Assembly: GCA_030160035.1 (NCBI GenBank)
Contig: BSNO01000001.1
Coordinates: forward strand, 248,001 to 312,000
DNA length: 64,000 nt
Direction of reading: 5' to 3'
Source of the DNA: Rhizobium albus
GTDB taxonomy: Bacteria > Pseudomonadota > Alphaproteobacteria > Rhizobiales > Rhizobiaceae
The first letter of the stretch is position 1; each line of letters begins with the position of its first letter. The translations under genes were made by a program, and so were the position numbers. Under the pieces are notes generated by a model, which was not told the DNA's origin, ran no database searches, and saw only the letters and a program-made list of their open reading frames with translations. Of the stretch, positions 34,972-44,551 are shown piece by piece.

Positions 34972-36351
34972 ATGGCTAATCTCGACAGCACAACGACAGC
35001 CAGCGCCGGCACTGCGGTCACCGCCGAAGAGCGGCGCCAGCGGGTCAAGAAGAGCCTGGGCGCACGGCACCGCAAGGAGCGCCTCTTCCATGGCCTCGGC
35101 ATTACCGCCGTGGTCCTGGCGCTCGGTTTCGTCGCCATTCTTTTCTACGACGTGCTTCAGCGTGGGCTTCCAGCGTTCCAGCAGGCGCAGGTGACGGTCG
35201 ACGTCTATTTCGATCCCGAGGTCATCGATCTTGGCGAGCGTCCAGTACAGAGCCCAGGTCAGTCTCCGGCTGACTACAGTGCGCAATTGAATGGATGGCT
35301 GCGCGCCGCAGCCCTGCTCAACTGGAACCGTCTGCTGGAGACTTCGATCCGCACGATCGTGCCGGAGTTCGAGGGCGACGCGCGTGACATTGCTGCCATC
35401 ATCGACAGTTCTCAGCGCTTCGTCATCCGTGATGCGTTCACGAGCGACCCGTCGCTGCTCGGTCAGACCCGCGAATTCTCTCTTCTGGCTTCGGCTGACG
35501 CCGATAACTGGCTGAAGGGCACGATCGACCGCAGCTTGCCGGATGCCCGCCAGCAGCTTTCGGCGGATGCGCGGGCGCTTGCTGACGACCTTCTGGAGCG
35601 TGGCGAGATTCGCTTCGCCTTCGCGTCGCACCTCTTCACCAATGTCGACTCCCGCTCGGCACCGGCCAGCGCGGGTCTCGCGGGCGCCTTCATGGGCTCG
35701 CTCTACATGATGCTGATCGTCATCGTGCTCGCCGTGCCGATCGGTGTCGCAAGCGCCGTCTATCTCGAAGAATTCGCGCCGAAGAACCGCCTGACTGATG
35801 TGATCGAGATCACGATCAACAATCTGGCAGCGGTGCCTTCCATCGTGTTCGGTCTGCTGGGTGCGGCGGTCTTCATCAACTATTTCCGCCTGCCGCTTTC
35901 CGCGCCGCTCGTCGGTGGTCTCGTCTTGACGCTGATGACGCTGCCGACGATCATCATTGCCACGCGCTCATCGCTGCGCGCCGTGGCGCCTTCTCTTCGC
36001 CAGGCAGCCCTCGGTCTCGGCGCATCGCGCACGCAGATGGTCTTCCATCACGTGCTGCCGATCACCTATCCGGGCATCCTGACTGCCGCCATCATTGGTG
36101 TCGCTCAGGCGCTCGGGGAAACTGCTCCTCTGCTGCTCATCGGCATGAACGCCTTCGTCGCCAACATTCCGAGCAGTCCCATGGACCAGGCGTCTGCCTT
36201 GCCGGTGCAGATCTATCTCTGGCAAGGCAACGAAAACCGTAATTTCTTCGAAGCGCGTACTTCTGCCGCCATCATCGTGCTACTCGGCCTGATGCTGAGC
36301 CTCAATGCGATCGCAATCTTCCTTCGGTCGCGACTGGAGAAACGCAAGTGA
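34972..36351 (+). CDS. pstA: Phosphate ABC transporter permease PstA
   Basis: A 459-residue permease. A cytoplasmic start and one helix are followed by a large periplasmic region (about residues 65-235), then the permease domain with [20 protein letters not shown] and the EAA loop [20 protein letters not shown]. The large insert is usual in rhizobial PstA. Begins two bases after pstC ends. Confidence 0.95.
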   Translation: MANLDSTTTASAGTAVTAEERRQRVKKSLGARHRKERLFHGLGITAVVLALGFVAILFYDVLQRGLPAFQQAQVTVDVYFDPEVIDLGERPVQSPGQSPADYSAQLNGWLRAAALLNWNRLLETSIRTIVPEFEGDARDIAAIIDSSQRFVIRDAFTSDPSLLGQTREFSLLASADADNWLKGTIDRSLPDARQQLSADARALADDLLERGEIRFAFASHLFTNVDSRSAPASAGLAGAFMGSLYMMLIVIVLAVPIGVASAVYLEEFAPKNRLTDVIEITINNLAAVPSIVFGLLGAAVFINYFRLPLSAPLVGGLVLTLMTLPTIIIATRSSLRAVAPSLRQAALGLGASRTQMVFHHVLPITYPGILTAAIIGVAQALGETAPLLLIGMNAFVANIPSSPMDQASALPVQIYLWQGNENRNFFEARTSAAIIVLLGLMLSLNAIAIFLRSRLEKRK

Positions 36352-37229
36352 CGTCAGATAGCACCATCACCAAGGATCCCGTCATGGCCTCTGGAATGAA
36401 CTTTCCACATGCGGAACTCACCCCGAACGCGGAGCAGGCCACGGACCACGGCGCAGCCGAGCTCGCCCAGCGCAGTGTTCGCGTGCGCGCCAGCGACGTG
36501 TCGGTCTTCTATGGCGCCAAGCAGGCACTGTTCGACGTTTCGGTCGACATTCCTGACCGTGCCGTTACGGCCTTCATCGGCCCATCGGGCTGCGGCAAGT
36601 CCACGTTCCTGCGCTGCATCAACCGCATGAACGACACGATCGAAGGCGCGCGCGTCGGCGGCAAGATCGAACTCGACGGCGAGGACATCTACGATCCCTC
36701 GCTGGATGTCGTGGAATTGCGTGCGCGCGTCGGCATGGTGTTTCAAAAGCCCAACCCATTCCCGAAGTCGATCTTCGAGAATGTCGCGTATGGCCCGCGC
36801 ATTCATGGCCTCATCCGCACCAAGGCGGAAGCCGAGGAGGTGGTCGTATCGAGCCTGCGCAAGGCCGGGCTCTTCAACGAGGTCAAGGATCGCCTTCACG
36901 AGCCGGGCACCGGCCTGTCGGGCGGCCAGCAGCAGCGCCTTTGCATCGCGCGCGCCATCGCGGTCGGGCCGGAAGTCATTTTGATGGACGAGCCGTGTTC
37001 GGCGCTCGACCCGATTGCAACGGCCATCATCGAAGAGCTGATCGACGAACTGCGCGAGAACTACACGATCATCATCGTGACGCACTCGATGCAGCAAGCA
37101 GCGCGCGTATCGCAGAAGACGGCGTTCTTCCATCTCGGCAATCTCGTGGAGGAAGGTCCGACCGACAAGATCTTCACGAACCCGGAAGACAAGCGCACCC
37201 AGGATTACATCACAGGCCGGTTCGGCTGA
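36348..37229 (+). CDS. pstB: Phosphate ABC transporter ATPase
   Basis: A 293-residue ABC ATPase with Walker [11 protein letters not shown]-loop [12 protein letters not shown], signature LSGGQQQR and Walker [14 protein letters not shown], the exact PstB form. GTG at 36348 overlaps the pstA stop by four bases (GTGA); an ATG at 36384 with AAGGAT upstream is an alternative that would shorten the tail by 12 residues. Drives phosphate import and, with PhoU, signals to PhoR. Confidence 0.96.
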   Translation: MTSDSTITKDPVMASGMNFPHAELTPNAEQATDHGAAELAQRSVRVRASDVSVFYGAKQALFDVSVDIPDRAVTAFIGPSGCGKSTFLRCINRMNDTIEGARVGGKIELDGEDIYDPSLDVVELRARVGMVFQKPNPFPKSIFENVAYGPRIHGLIRTKAEAEEVVVSSLRKAGLFNEVKDRLHEPGTGLSGGQQQRLCIARAIAVGPEVILMDEPCSALDPIATAIIEELIDELRENYTIIIVTHSMQQAARVSQKTAFFHLGNLVEEGPTDKIFTNPEDKRTQDYITGRFG

Positions 37230-37257
37230 CCAACCGGCTGTGGCCACGGAGAGAACA

Positions 37258-37971
37258 ATGAGCGATCCGCATATCGTCTCGTCCTTCGACGAAGAGCTGA
37301 AATATCTGATGCGCCGGGTCTCGGAGATGGGCGGCATCGCGGAACGCATGGTGGGCGACTCCGTCGCTGCGCTGGTGGCTTCCGATGCGGGGAGCGCGCA
37401 GCGGATCATCGCCGAGGACATCATTCTCGACGATGCCGAACGCGACATCAACGAGCGTGCGATCGTCGTCATCGCCAAGCGCCAGCCTATGGCACACGAT
37501 CTGCGCGAAGTGATGGGCGCGATCCGTATCGCCGCCGACCTCGAGCGCGTCGGCGACATGGGCAAGAACATCGCTAAGCGTGTGGTCGCCGTCCAGGGGT
37601 CGGCCCAGCCTAAGCAGCTGGTGCGGGGGCTCGAGCACCTCTCCGAACTCGCTTTGACGCAGCTGAAGGAAGTGCTCGATGCCTATTCGACACGCTCCGC
37701 CGTTGCGGCAAACCAGGTGCGCCAGCGCGACGACGAAATCGACGCGATGTACACGTCGCTCTTTCGTGAATTGCTGACCTACATGATGGAAGATCCGCGC
37801 AATATTTCTGCCTGCACGCATCTCCTGTTCTGCGCCAAGAACATCGAGCGCATCGGCGATCATGCGACCAACATCGCCGAGACGATCTACTACATGGCGA
37901 CGGGCGACCGGCTGCTGGGCGAACGCCCGCGCGGCGACAAGACTGCGACAGTGATGGCCAGCGGCCACTGA
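37258..37971 (+). CDS. phoU: Phosphate signalling protein PhoU
   Basis: A 237-residue PhoU, two repeats of a three-helix bundle with metal-binding acidic patches: EDIILDDAERDINERAI and QRDDEIDAMYTSLFRELL. GGAGA precedes ATG 37258; a GTG at 37240 is in frame but lies before that site. It keeps PhoR inactive when phosphate is plentiful. Confidence 0.95.
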   Translation: MSDPHIVSSFDEELKYLMRRVSEMGGIAERMVGDSVAALVASDAGSAQRIIAEDIILDDAERDINERAIVVIAKRQPMAHDLREVMGAIRIAADLERVGDMGKNIAKRVVAVQGSAQPKQLVRGLEHLSELALTQLKEVLDAYSTRSAVAANQVRQRDDEIDAMYTSLFRELLTYMMEDPRNISACTHLLFCAKNIERIGDHATNIAETIYYMATGDRLLGERPRGDKTATVMASGH

Positions 37972-37987
37972 CGGAGACGATGGGAAG

Positions 37988-38671
37988 ATGCTGCCAAAGA
38001 TAACGGTCGTCGAGGACGAAGAAGCGCTGAGCGTGCTCCTGCGTTACAATCTGGAAGCCGAAGGCTACAAGGTCGACACTGTTCTCCGCGGCGACGAGGC
38101 CGAGATCCAGCTGAAGGAGCGCGTTCCGGACCTGCTCATCCTGGACTGGATGCTTCCCGGCGTCTCTGGCATCGAGCTCTGCCGCCGGCTGCGCGCGCGG
38201 CCTGAAACCGAACGCTTGCCGATCATCATGCTGACGGCGCGTGCCGAAGAGAGCGAGCGCATTCGCGGTCTCGCGACCGGTGCCGACGACTATGTGGTGA
38301 AGCCGTTTTCGACGCCTGAACTGATGGCGCGTGTTCGCGCCATGCTGCGCCGTGCCAAGCCCGAGGTCATCTCTTCGGTGCTGCAGAGCGGCGACATAAC
38401 GCTCGATCGCGAAACCCACCGCGTCCACCGCAAGGGGCGCGAGATCCGGCTTGGACCGACAGAATTCAAGCTACTGGAATTTCTGATGTCGTCGCCTGGT
38501 CGCGTCTATTCGCGCGCGCAACTGCTCGATGGCGTCTGGGGCCATGACATCTATGTCGACGAGCGCACGGTGGACGTGCATGTCGGCCGGCTGCGCAAGG
38601 CGATCAATCTCGCCAATATGCGTGATGTCATCCGCACGGTGCGGGGCGCCGGCTACGCGCTGGAAGGCTGA
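37988..38671 (+). CDS. phoB: Phosphate response regulator PhoB
   Basis: A 227-residue OmpR-family regulator. The receiver domain has VVEDEEALSVLL, phospho-acceptor Asp in LLILDWMLPG, and Lys in DYVVKPFSTPEL. The winged-helix domain shows IRLGPTEFKLLEFLMSSPGR and DERTVDVHVGRLRKAI. It binds Pho boxes, including that at 32342. Last gene of the operon, 16 bases after phoU. Confidence 0.96.
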   Translation: MLPKITVVEDEEALSVLLRYNLEAEGYKVDTVLRGDEAEIQLKERVPDLLILDWMLPGVSGIELCRRLRARPETERLPIIMLTARAEESERIRGLATGADDYVVKPFSTPELMARVRAMLRRAKPEVISSVLQSGDITLDRETHRVHRKGREIRLGPTEFKLLEFLMSSPGRVYSRAQLLDGVWGHDIYVDERTVDVHVGRLRKAINLANMRDVIRTVRGAGYALEG

Positions 38672-38715
38672 GCGCCTTCCCCATTTTCATTTCAAATGAA
38701 GTGTTTGGCGCGCGA

Positions 38716-39231
38716 TCAGCGCGCCCGGCGTCTTTCGCCCGAGACCTGGAAGGCCAGGCGCGCGTGGTATTTGCAGTAGGGCGTGTTCTCGCCTGAATCG
38801 TGACCGCAGAAGTGGAAGTCCTCGTGCATGGGGTCGCCGACCGGCCACTTGCACGTGCGCTCGGTCAGGTCGACCAGCGCGAGACGCTTGGCGATCGGCA
38901 CGACGACATCGCTGACGGGACGCGTCTGCGGTGCTGCTTCCATGGCGACATCTTCACGCACTGCAGCGGCTGCGCCGTCCCGGGAAATCGTGCGCGGTGC
39001 AGCAGGGCGGGCGTTGAAGTTGGAGGCCGGGCGAGGAGCCGGCGCCGGGCGTTTTGCGCGCGGCGCAGGGGTGCCGCCGGATTTTGCGCGTCCCGGCAGG
39101 TTCAGGCGATGTACTTTGCCGATGACAGCATTTCGTGTCACGCCACCCAATTGTGCGGCAATCTGGCTCGCGCTGAGGCCGTCGGCCCACAATTTGGTAA
39201 GTTTTTCGACGCGCTCGTCGGTCCAATTCAT
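38716..39231 (-). CDS. gcrA: GcrA cell cycle regulator
   Basis: A 171-residue GcrA. The N-terminal helix-turn-helix is MNWTDERVEKLTKLWADGLS with SQIAAQLGGVTRNAVIGKVH; a Pro/Ala-rich linker follows, then the conserved C-terminal block (RTCKWPVGDP, FHFCGHDS, YCKYHARLAF) that binds sigma-70. In alphaproteobacteria GcrA activates promoters carrying methylated GANTC sites made by CcrM, tying transcription to the replication cycle. GANTC sites lie upstream. The gene converges with phoB; a GC-rich hairpin (38707-38725) spans its stop. Confidence 0.96.
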   Translation of the reverse strand: MNWTDERVEKLTKLWADGLSASQIAAQLGGVTRNAVIGKVHRLNLPGRAKSGGTPAPRAKRPAPAPRPASNFNARPAAPRTISRDGAAAAVREDVAMEAAPQTRPVSDVVVPIAKRLALVDLTERTCKWPVGDPMHEDFHFCGHDSGENTPYCKYHARLAFQVSGERRRAR

Positions 39232-39379
39232 GGCCGCAACTCCAGTTTCGATATAGGGCGCAGCAGAATCCCTCGGCGCTGGCCCGAAGTATCAACGGAA
39301 CCGCGTCGCCTTAATACTGTGTGATGACTAGGTCCGCCGCATGCAGTCTAGTGCTGTTATTTCAACTTAATGGTCGGCA

Positions 39380-39415
39380 GACTCCGTGACAAGAGTCCCG
39401 GGAATCGGCCGATTC
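39380..39415. promoter_or_regulatory. Cluster of four GANTC (CcrM methylation) sites between gcrA and argD
   Basis: GACTC (39380), GAGTC (39393), GAATC (39402) and GATTC (39411) occur within 36 bases; the last two form the perfect palindrome GAATCGGCCGATTC. A fifth site (GAATC, 39266) sits 35 bases before gcrA. Such density far exceeds chance. GcrA itself acts at methylated GANTC, so the cluster may time gcrA or argD expression. Confidence 0.65.
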
Positions 39416-39487
39416 GCTTTTTTGAGTTTTCCCCAACTTGGGGCTTTTTGAGCGATTTGCGTGGTAGCCGGCACAAGGGGCGTTTTC

Positions 39488-39539
39488 TTGACAGCACCGG
39501 GCGAAATGAAGATAGTGCGTCGGGCCGCCGCAGGGCGGC
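39488..39539 (+). promoter_or_regulatory. argD promoter and leader hairpin
   Basis: TTGACA (39488-39493), a 17-base spacer and GATAGT (39511-39516) form a good sigma-70 promoter reading toward argD. Right after it GCCGCC-GCAG-GGCGGC (39524-39539) can fold, followed by TTTTCAATTTT, which looks like a small terminator at the start of the message. In the 398-base gap 39232-39629 there is also CCCCA-ACT-TGGGG plus CTTTTT at 39431-39449; no gene is seen. Confidence 0.55.
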
Positions 39540-39629
39540 TTTTCAATTTTCAGGCCGCAGTCCTTGAGGTTTGCGACGCGAACCGTCCGACCCTTTTGCG
39601 GTGTGGCCTTGAGTGGGAGTTTGCGCCAG

Positions 39630-40829
39630 ATGGCACCGGCGTCGCCGCTTTTCGAGACTTACAACCGCGCTCCGCTCCGCTTCGAGCGTGGCGATGGTGT
39701 CTGGCTGACGAGCGAAGACGGCAAGCGATATCTGGATTTCGCGGCTGGCATCGCCGTGAATTCCCTTGGGCATTCCCATCCCCATTTGGTCGCCGCGCTC
39801 AAGGAGCAGGCCGACAAATTGTGGCACCTGTCCAATCTCTATGAGATCCCCGGGCAGGAGCGGCTTGCGCGCCGCCTGACGGAGGCGACCTTCGCCGATC
39901 GGGCGTTCTTCACCAATTCCGGTGCCGAAGCGCTGGAATGTGCGATCAAGACCGCACGCCGTTATCATCATGCGCGCGGGCAGGGCGAGCGGTTCCGCAT
40001 CGTCACCTTCGAAGGGGCATTCCACGGGCGGACGCTCGCGACGATCGCTGCCGGTGGCCAGCCCAAATATCTCGAAGGCTTCGGGCCCAAGGTCGAGGGT
40101 TTCGACCAGGTACCGTTCGACGATTGGGCAGCGCTTGAAGCTGCCGTCACCGACGAGACGGCCGCAATCCTCATCGAGCCCGTTCAGGGCGAGGGCGGTG
40201 TTCGGCCGGTTTCCGACGAACGGCTGCGCCAGCTCAGGGCTCTGTGCGACGAAACTGGTAGCCTCCTGATCTTCGACGAGGTCCAGTCGGGCGTCGGTCG
40301 CACGGGCAAGCTCTTCGCGCATGAATGGTCGGGCATTTCGCCGGACATCATGGCGGTCGCCAAAGGCATCGGTGGAGGGTTCCCGCTCGGCGTCTGTCTC
40401 GCAACGTCCGAAGCGGCCGCGGGAATGGTGCCCGGCACGCACGGCACGACCTATGGCGGCAATCCGCTTGCCATGGCCGTCGGCAACGCCGTTCTCGACG
40501 TCATCCTGGCGGATGGCTTCTTGGAGCATGTGCGCGACCTGTCGCTGGTGGCAAAGCAGGGCCTCGAGGCGATCAAGGATCGCTATCCCGATGTGGTCGC
40601 CGAAATCCGCGGTCGCGGCCTGATGCTCGGGTTGAAGACCGTCGTGCCGAACACGGAGATGGTTGCGGGCCTTCGCGCGCATCACATGCTGTCGGTACCG
40701 GCTGGCGACAATGTCGTTCGCCTTCTGCCGCCGCTGACGATCACGGCCGAGGAAATGCGCGAAGGGCTGTCGCGCATCGACATGGTCGCTTCTGAACTTT
40801 CTTCATCCAAACAGGCAATTTCCGCCTGA
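39630..40829 (+). CDS. argD: Acetylornithine aminotransferase
   Basis: A 399-residue class III aminotransferase of the ArgD type: [54 protein letters not shown] and the PLP lysine in [15 protein letters not shown]. It makes N-acetylornithine (and can serve DapC). ATG at 39630 gives the standard start [16 protein letters not shown]; the frame is open upstream into the leader. argF follows, as in other rhizobial argD-argF operons. Confidence 0.95.
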   Translation: MAPASPLFETYNRAPLRFERGDGVWLTSEDGKRYLDFAAGIAVNSLGHSHPHLVAALKEQADKLWHLSNLYEIPGQERLARRLTEATFADRAFFTNSGAEALECAIKTARRYHHARGQGERFRIVTFEGAFHGRTLATIAAGGQPKYLEGFGPKVEGFDQVPFDDWAALEAAVTDETAAILIEPVQGEGGVRPVSDERLRQLRALCDETGSLLIFDEVQSGVGRTGKLFAHEWSGISPDIMAVAKGIGGGFPLGVCLATSEAAAGMVPGTHGTTYGGNPLAMAVGNAVLDVILADGFLEHVRDLSLVAKQGLEAIKDRYPDVVAEIRGRGLMLGLKTVVPNTEMVAGLRAHHMLSVPAGDNVVRLLPPLTITAEEMREGLSRIDMVASELSSSKQAISA

Positions 40830-40858
40830 AAGCAGGCCGGGGCACGGGGATCATCACC

Positions 40859-41782
<924 letters not shown>

Positions 41783-41851
41783 GTACCTAAATATCCGGCA
41801 AATAGTTCAGCCGTGCGCTTGTTGCCGGCACTTCTTCCCCGGAGAAACCCG

Positions 41852-42874
41852 ATGAATGACCAAAGCCCCAGACTGGGCGAGTTCGACTATGCCGGCGACG
41901 ATCACGTCGTGCCATTCCAGGTGGAGGCGCTCGATGCGCGTGGCCGTGCGGTGCAACTCGGTCCGATGCTCGACAAGATCATGGCGCGCCACGATTACCC
42001 CGAGCCTGTTGCGCGCCTGCTTGCCGAAGCGATCACGCTGACGGTGCTGATCGGCACGTCGCTGAAATTCGAGGGCAAGTTCATGGTGCAGACGCAGGGC
42101 GATGGGCCGGTCGACCTCTTGGTGGCAGACTTCACCACCCCTGATGCCGTGCGCGCCTATGCGCGCTTTGACGAGCAGGCGCTTGCGCAAGCGGTCGCCG
42201 CGAACCGGCTCGAGCCGCATGAACTGCTCGGTAAGGGCATCCTCGCCTTCACGATCGACCAGGGCGAGTTCATGCAGCGCTATCAGGGCATCGTCGAACT
42301 GGATGGCGCGACGCTGGAAGAGATCGCGGGCGCCTATTTCCGGCAGTCCGAGCAGATACCGACGAAGGTTCGGCTTTCGGTGGCGCAGCTTTATGATCGC
42401 GATGAGGACGGCCGGCCGCGGCATCAATGGCGGGCCGGCGGCGTCATCGTTCAGTTCCTGCCCGATGCGCCCGAACGCATGCGCCAGAGCGATCTGCCGG
42501 GCGGCGATGCGCCGGATGATTTTGAGCCGACGGGCGTCGAGGATGACGACGCCTGGGTCGAAGCCGTCGCCATGGTGGAAAGCATCGATGCGGATGAATT
42601 GACCGATCCGCTCGTCGGGTCTGAACGCCTGTTGTTCCGGCTCTTTCACGAACGCGGCGTGCGCGTTTTTGAGCCGGCACCCGTTCTCGACCGGTGCACG
42701 TGTTCGCGTGAGAAGATCAAGTCGGTGCTCGACAATTTCACCAGCGACGAAATCGCCGAGAGCACCGAGGATGGCGTCATCGCCGTCACCTGCGAGTTCT
42801 GTTCGACCGAATATCGGTTCGAACCCGAAGAACTTGGTCAGGACAGCGCGGAAAGCGAAAGCCACCTCCACTAG
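41852..42874 (+). CDS. hslO: Redox-regulated chaperone Hsp33
   Basis: A 340-residue Hsp33. The C-terminal zinc switch is CTC (in DRCTCSREKI) and CEFC (in VTCEFCSTEY), the CxC-CxxC pattern that unfolds on oxidation and turns on holdase activity. ATG 41852 has GGAG upstream; a GTG at 41813 is in frame but lies before that site. Third gene after argD-argF, an arrangement common in rhizobia. A 9-base stem-loop follows the stop. Confidence 0.94.
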   Translation: MNDQSPRLGEFDYAGDDHVVPFQVEALDARGRAVQLGPMLDKIMARHDYPEPVARLLAEAITLTVLIGTSLKFEGKFMVQTQGDGPVDLLVADFTTPDAVRAYARFDEQALAQAVAANRLEPHELLGKGILAFTIDQGEFMQRYQGIVELDGATLEEIAGAYFRQSEQIPTKVRLSVAQLYDRDEDGRPRHQWRAGGVIVQFLPDAPERMRQSDLPGGDAPDDFEPTGVEDDDAWVEAVAMVESIDADELTDPLVGSERLLFRLFHERGVRVFEPAPVLDRCTCSREKIKSVLDNFTSDEIAESTEDGVIAVTCEFCSTEYRFEPEELGQDSAESESHLH

Positions 42875-42879
42875 AATTC

Positions 42880-42902
42880 TTGAGCCGCGTCATGCGGCTC
42901 AA
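42880..42902 (+). terminator. Stem-loop after hslO
   Basis: TTGAGCCGC-GTCAT-GCGGCTCAA is a perfect 9-bp hairpin just after the hslO stop. No U-run follows, so termination strength is unclear. The rest of the 42875-43112 gap shows no gene. Confidence 0.5.
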
Positions 42903-43112
42903 GTCGCTTTGAGCGGGGCACGCATCGCCTTGAGCCGCGATCACATGACAAAACTTTAATTTGCCTTGTCTTCATCCGTTCGGCATCTAGCTTGAACACA
43001 TATGAAAGCCGTGCGCCGGGGACGTCGGTCGGATGGCGGTTCTCGCGGGACAAAAGGGCCGAAGCGCCGAGCCCGCGACTATCCCAGACGATGAGTTTGA
43101 CGGAGCACGCTT

Positions 43113-44549
43113 ATGCTGATCTCTCCCCATGACGAGTCCGTATCGACCGATCGCGTGAACGATGCCACGCGTGCGTCCGGCTCGACGATGCAGCGCACCG
43201 GTCGCTTCGTCCTCCAATTTGTGCTGATGCTGGCGATCCTCGTCGGATCCTATGTCGTTATGACGATGGTAATCGCCGCGCGTCCGGAGCGTGTGCCGAG
43301 CCCGATCACGCCGACGGTCTATGCGGTTGCTGCGCAGGACGTCGTGATCGAGGATCACCGGCCCGAAATTCTCGCCTATGGCGATGTCGTCGCACAGCGC
43401 ACGGTGGATCTGCGTGCCCAAGTGACGGGCGAGATCATCGAAGTCAACCCGCAGCTGCGGGCCGGGCAGCGCATCGAGCAGGGCGACTTTCTCGCCCGGA
43501 TCGACCCCTTCGTCTATGAAGGGCAATTGACCGAGGCGCGCGCGAGCCTGGCGCAGGCACAGGCGGTCTTGAGCGAAATCGATGCGCGCATCGCGGCCGA
43601 GCGAGAGCAGCAGCAAAGTGCCGAACTGCAATTGGAGATCGCCGAAAGCGACCTTCTGCGGGCGCAATCTCTCTCCGATCGTGGCGCCGGCACGCAGCAA
43701 CAGCTCGATGAACGCCGTCTTGTCGTGTCGCAGCGCAGCCAAGCCGTCAGCCAGAGCCGGAACACGCTTCTTGTGGAAGAGGCCCGCCGTAACCAGCAGC
43801 AGGCGGAGATCGAGCGACAGGAATGGCTGGTGCGCCAGGCCGAGCGCGCGCTCGCCAACACGATACTCACGGCGCCTTTTGCCGGCGTGATCTCCGAAGC
43901 CATCGCGGAGCCGGGGCGTATTGCCGGCAGCGCCGACATCATCGCCTCCATTTACGACGACCGGCTGCTCGAGGCCCGCTTCACGCTCACCGATGCGCAA
44001 TACGGCCGGATCTCGTCCGATGGCGAACCCCTGATCGGGCGCGCCATCGAGGCATCGTGGGTCGTCGGCACGGAGACGTACCGGTATGAAGGCACGATTG
44101 ACCGCCTGGGTGCCACGGTTGCGACAGACCGCGGCGGCGTCGAGGTTTTCGCGCGGCTCGCCCCGGCCGATCATGCCGTGCAGTTGCGGCCGGGCGCCTT
44201 CGTCGCGCTGTCCGTGCCGGATCGGCTCTATGCCGACACAATCGAACTGCCTGAAAGCGCAGTCTACGATCCCGGGCATGCCTATGTCATCGAAGAGGGC
44301 GTGCTGCGGCGCCGCGAGGTGACGGTTCTCGCTTATCAAGGCGACACGGTCCTGCTTCGAGGCGACCTGCAGCCGGGCGAGCGCGTTCTGACGACGCGTC
44401 TTACGGAGGCCGATGAGGGCCTTGCCGTGCGCATTGCCGGCGAAGCGAGCGATGCGGATCCTGCGGCCGAGGCTGTCGAGCCTGCAGGTGAACGCAGCGG
44501 CGGCAGACGGCCTGGTGGCCGAGGCGCCATGCGCGCCTTCGGAGGCTGA
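43113..44549 (+). CDS. RND efflux periplasmic adaptor (membrane fusion protein)
   Basis: A 478-residue adaptor: one N-terminal membrane helix (about residues 32-53), a lipoyl half (RAQVTGEIIEVNPQLRAGQRI), a coiled-coil hairpin rich in Gln and Glu (about 130-255), the second lipoyl half (TILTAPFAGVISEAIAEPG) and a beta-barrel. The C-terminal tail is Gly/Arg-rich (ERSGGRRPGGRGAMRAFGG). It links the RND pump encoded two bases later to an outer-membrane channel, which is not in this window. Substrate unknown. Confidence 0.92.
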   Translation: MLISPHDESVSTDRVNDATRASGSTMQRTGRFVLQFVLMLAILVGSYVVMTMVIAARPERVPSPITPTVYAVAAQDVVIEDHRPEILAYGDVVAQRTVDLRAQVTGEIIEVNPQLRAGQRIEQGDFLARIDPFVYEGQLTEARASLAQAQAVLSEIDARIAAEREQQQSAELQLEIAESDLLRAQSLSDRGAGTQQQLDERRLVVSQRSQAVSQSRNTLLVEEARRNQQQAEIERQEWLVRQAERALANTILTAPFAGVISEAIAEPGRIAGSADIIASIYDDRLLEARFTLTDAQYGRISSDGEPLIGRAIEASWVVGTETYRYEGTIDRLGATVATDRGGVEVFARLAPADHAVQLRPGAFVALSVPDRLYADTIELPESAVYDPGHAYVIEEGVLRRREVTVLAYQGDTVLLRGDLQPGERVLTTRLTEADEGLAVRIAGEASDADPAAEAVEPAGERSGGRRPGGRGAMRAFGG

Positions 44550-44551
44550 CG

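Noticed and set aside
38686-38700. TTCATTT-C-AAATGAA palindrome between phoB and gcrA
   Set aside because: Only one central base, in a convergent intergenic region; no regulator or promoter to link it to.
39370-39567. 65-codon plus-strand frame between gcrA and argD
   Set aside because: No ribosome site, and it runs through the promoter and hairpins; composition is not coding-like.
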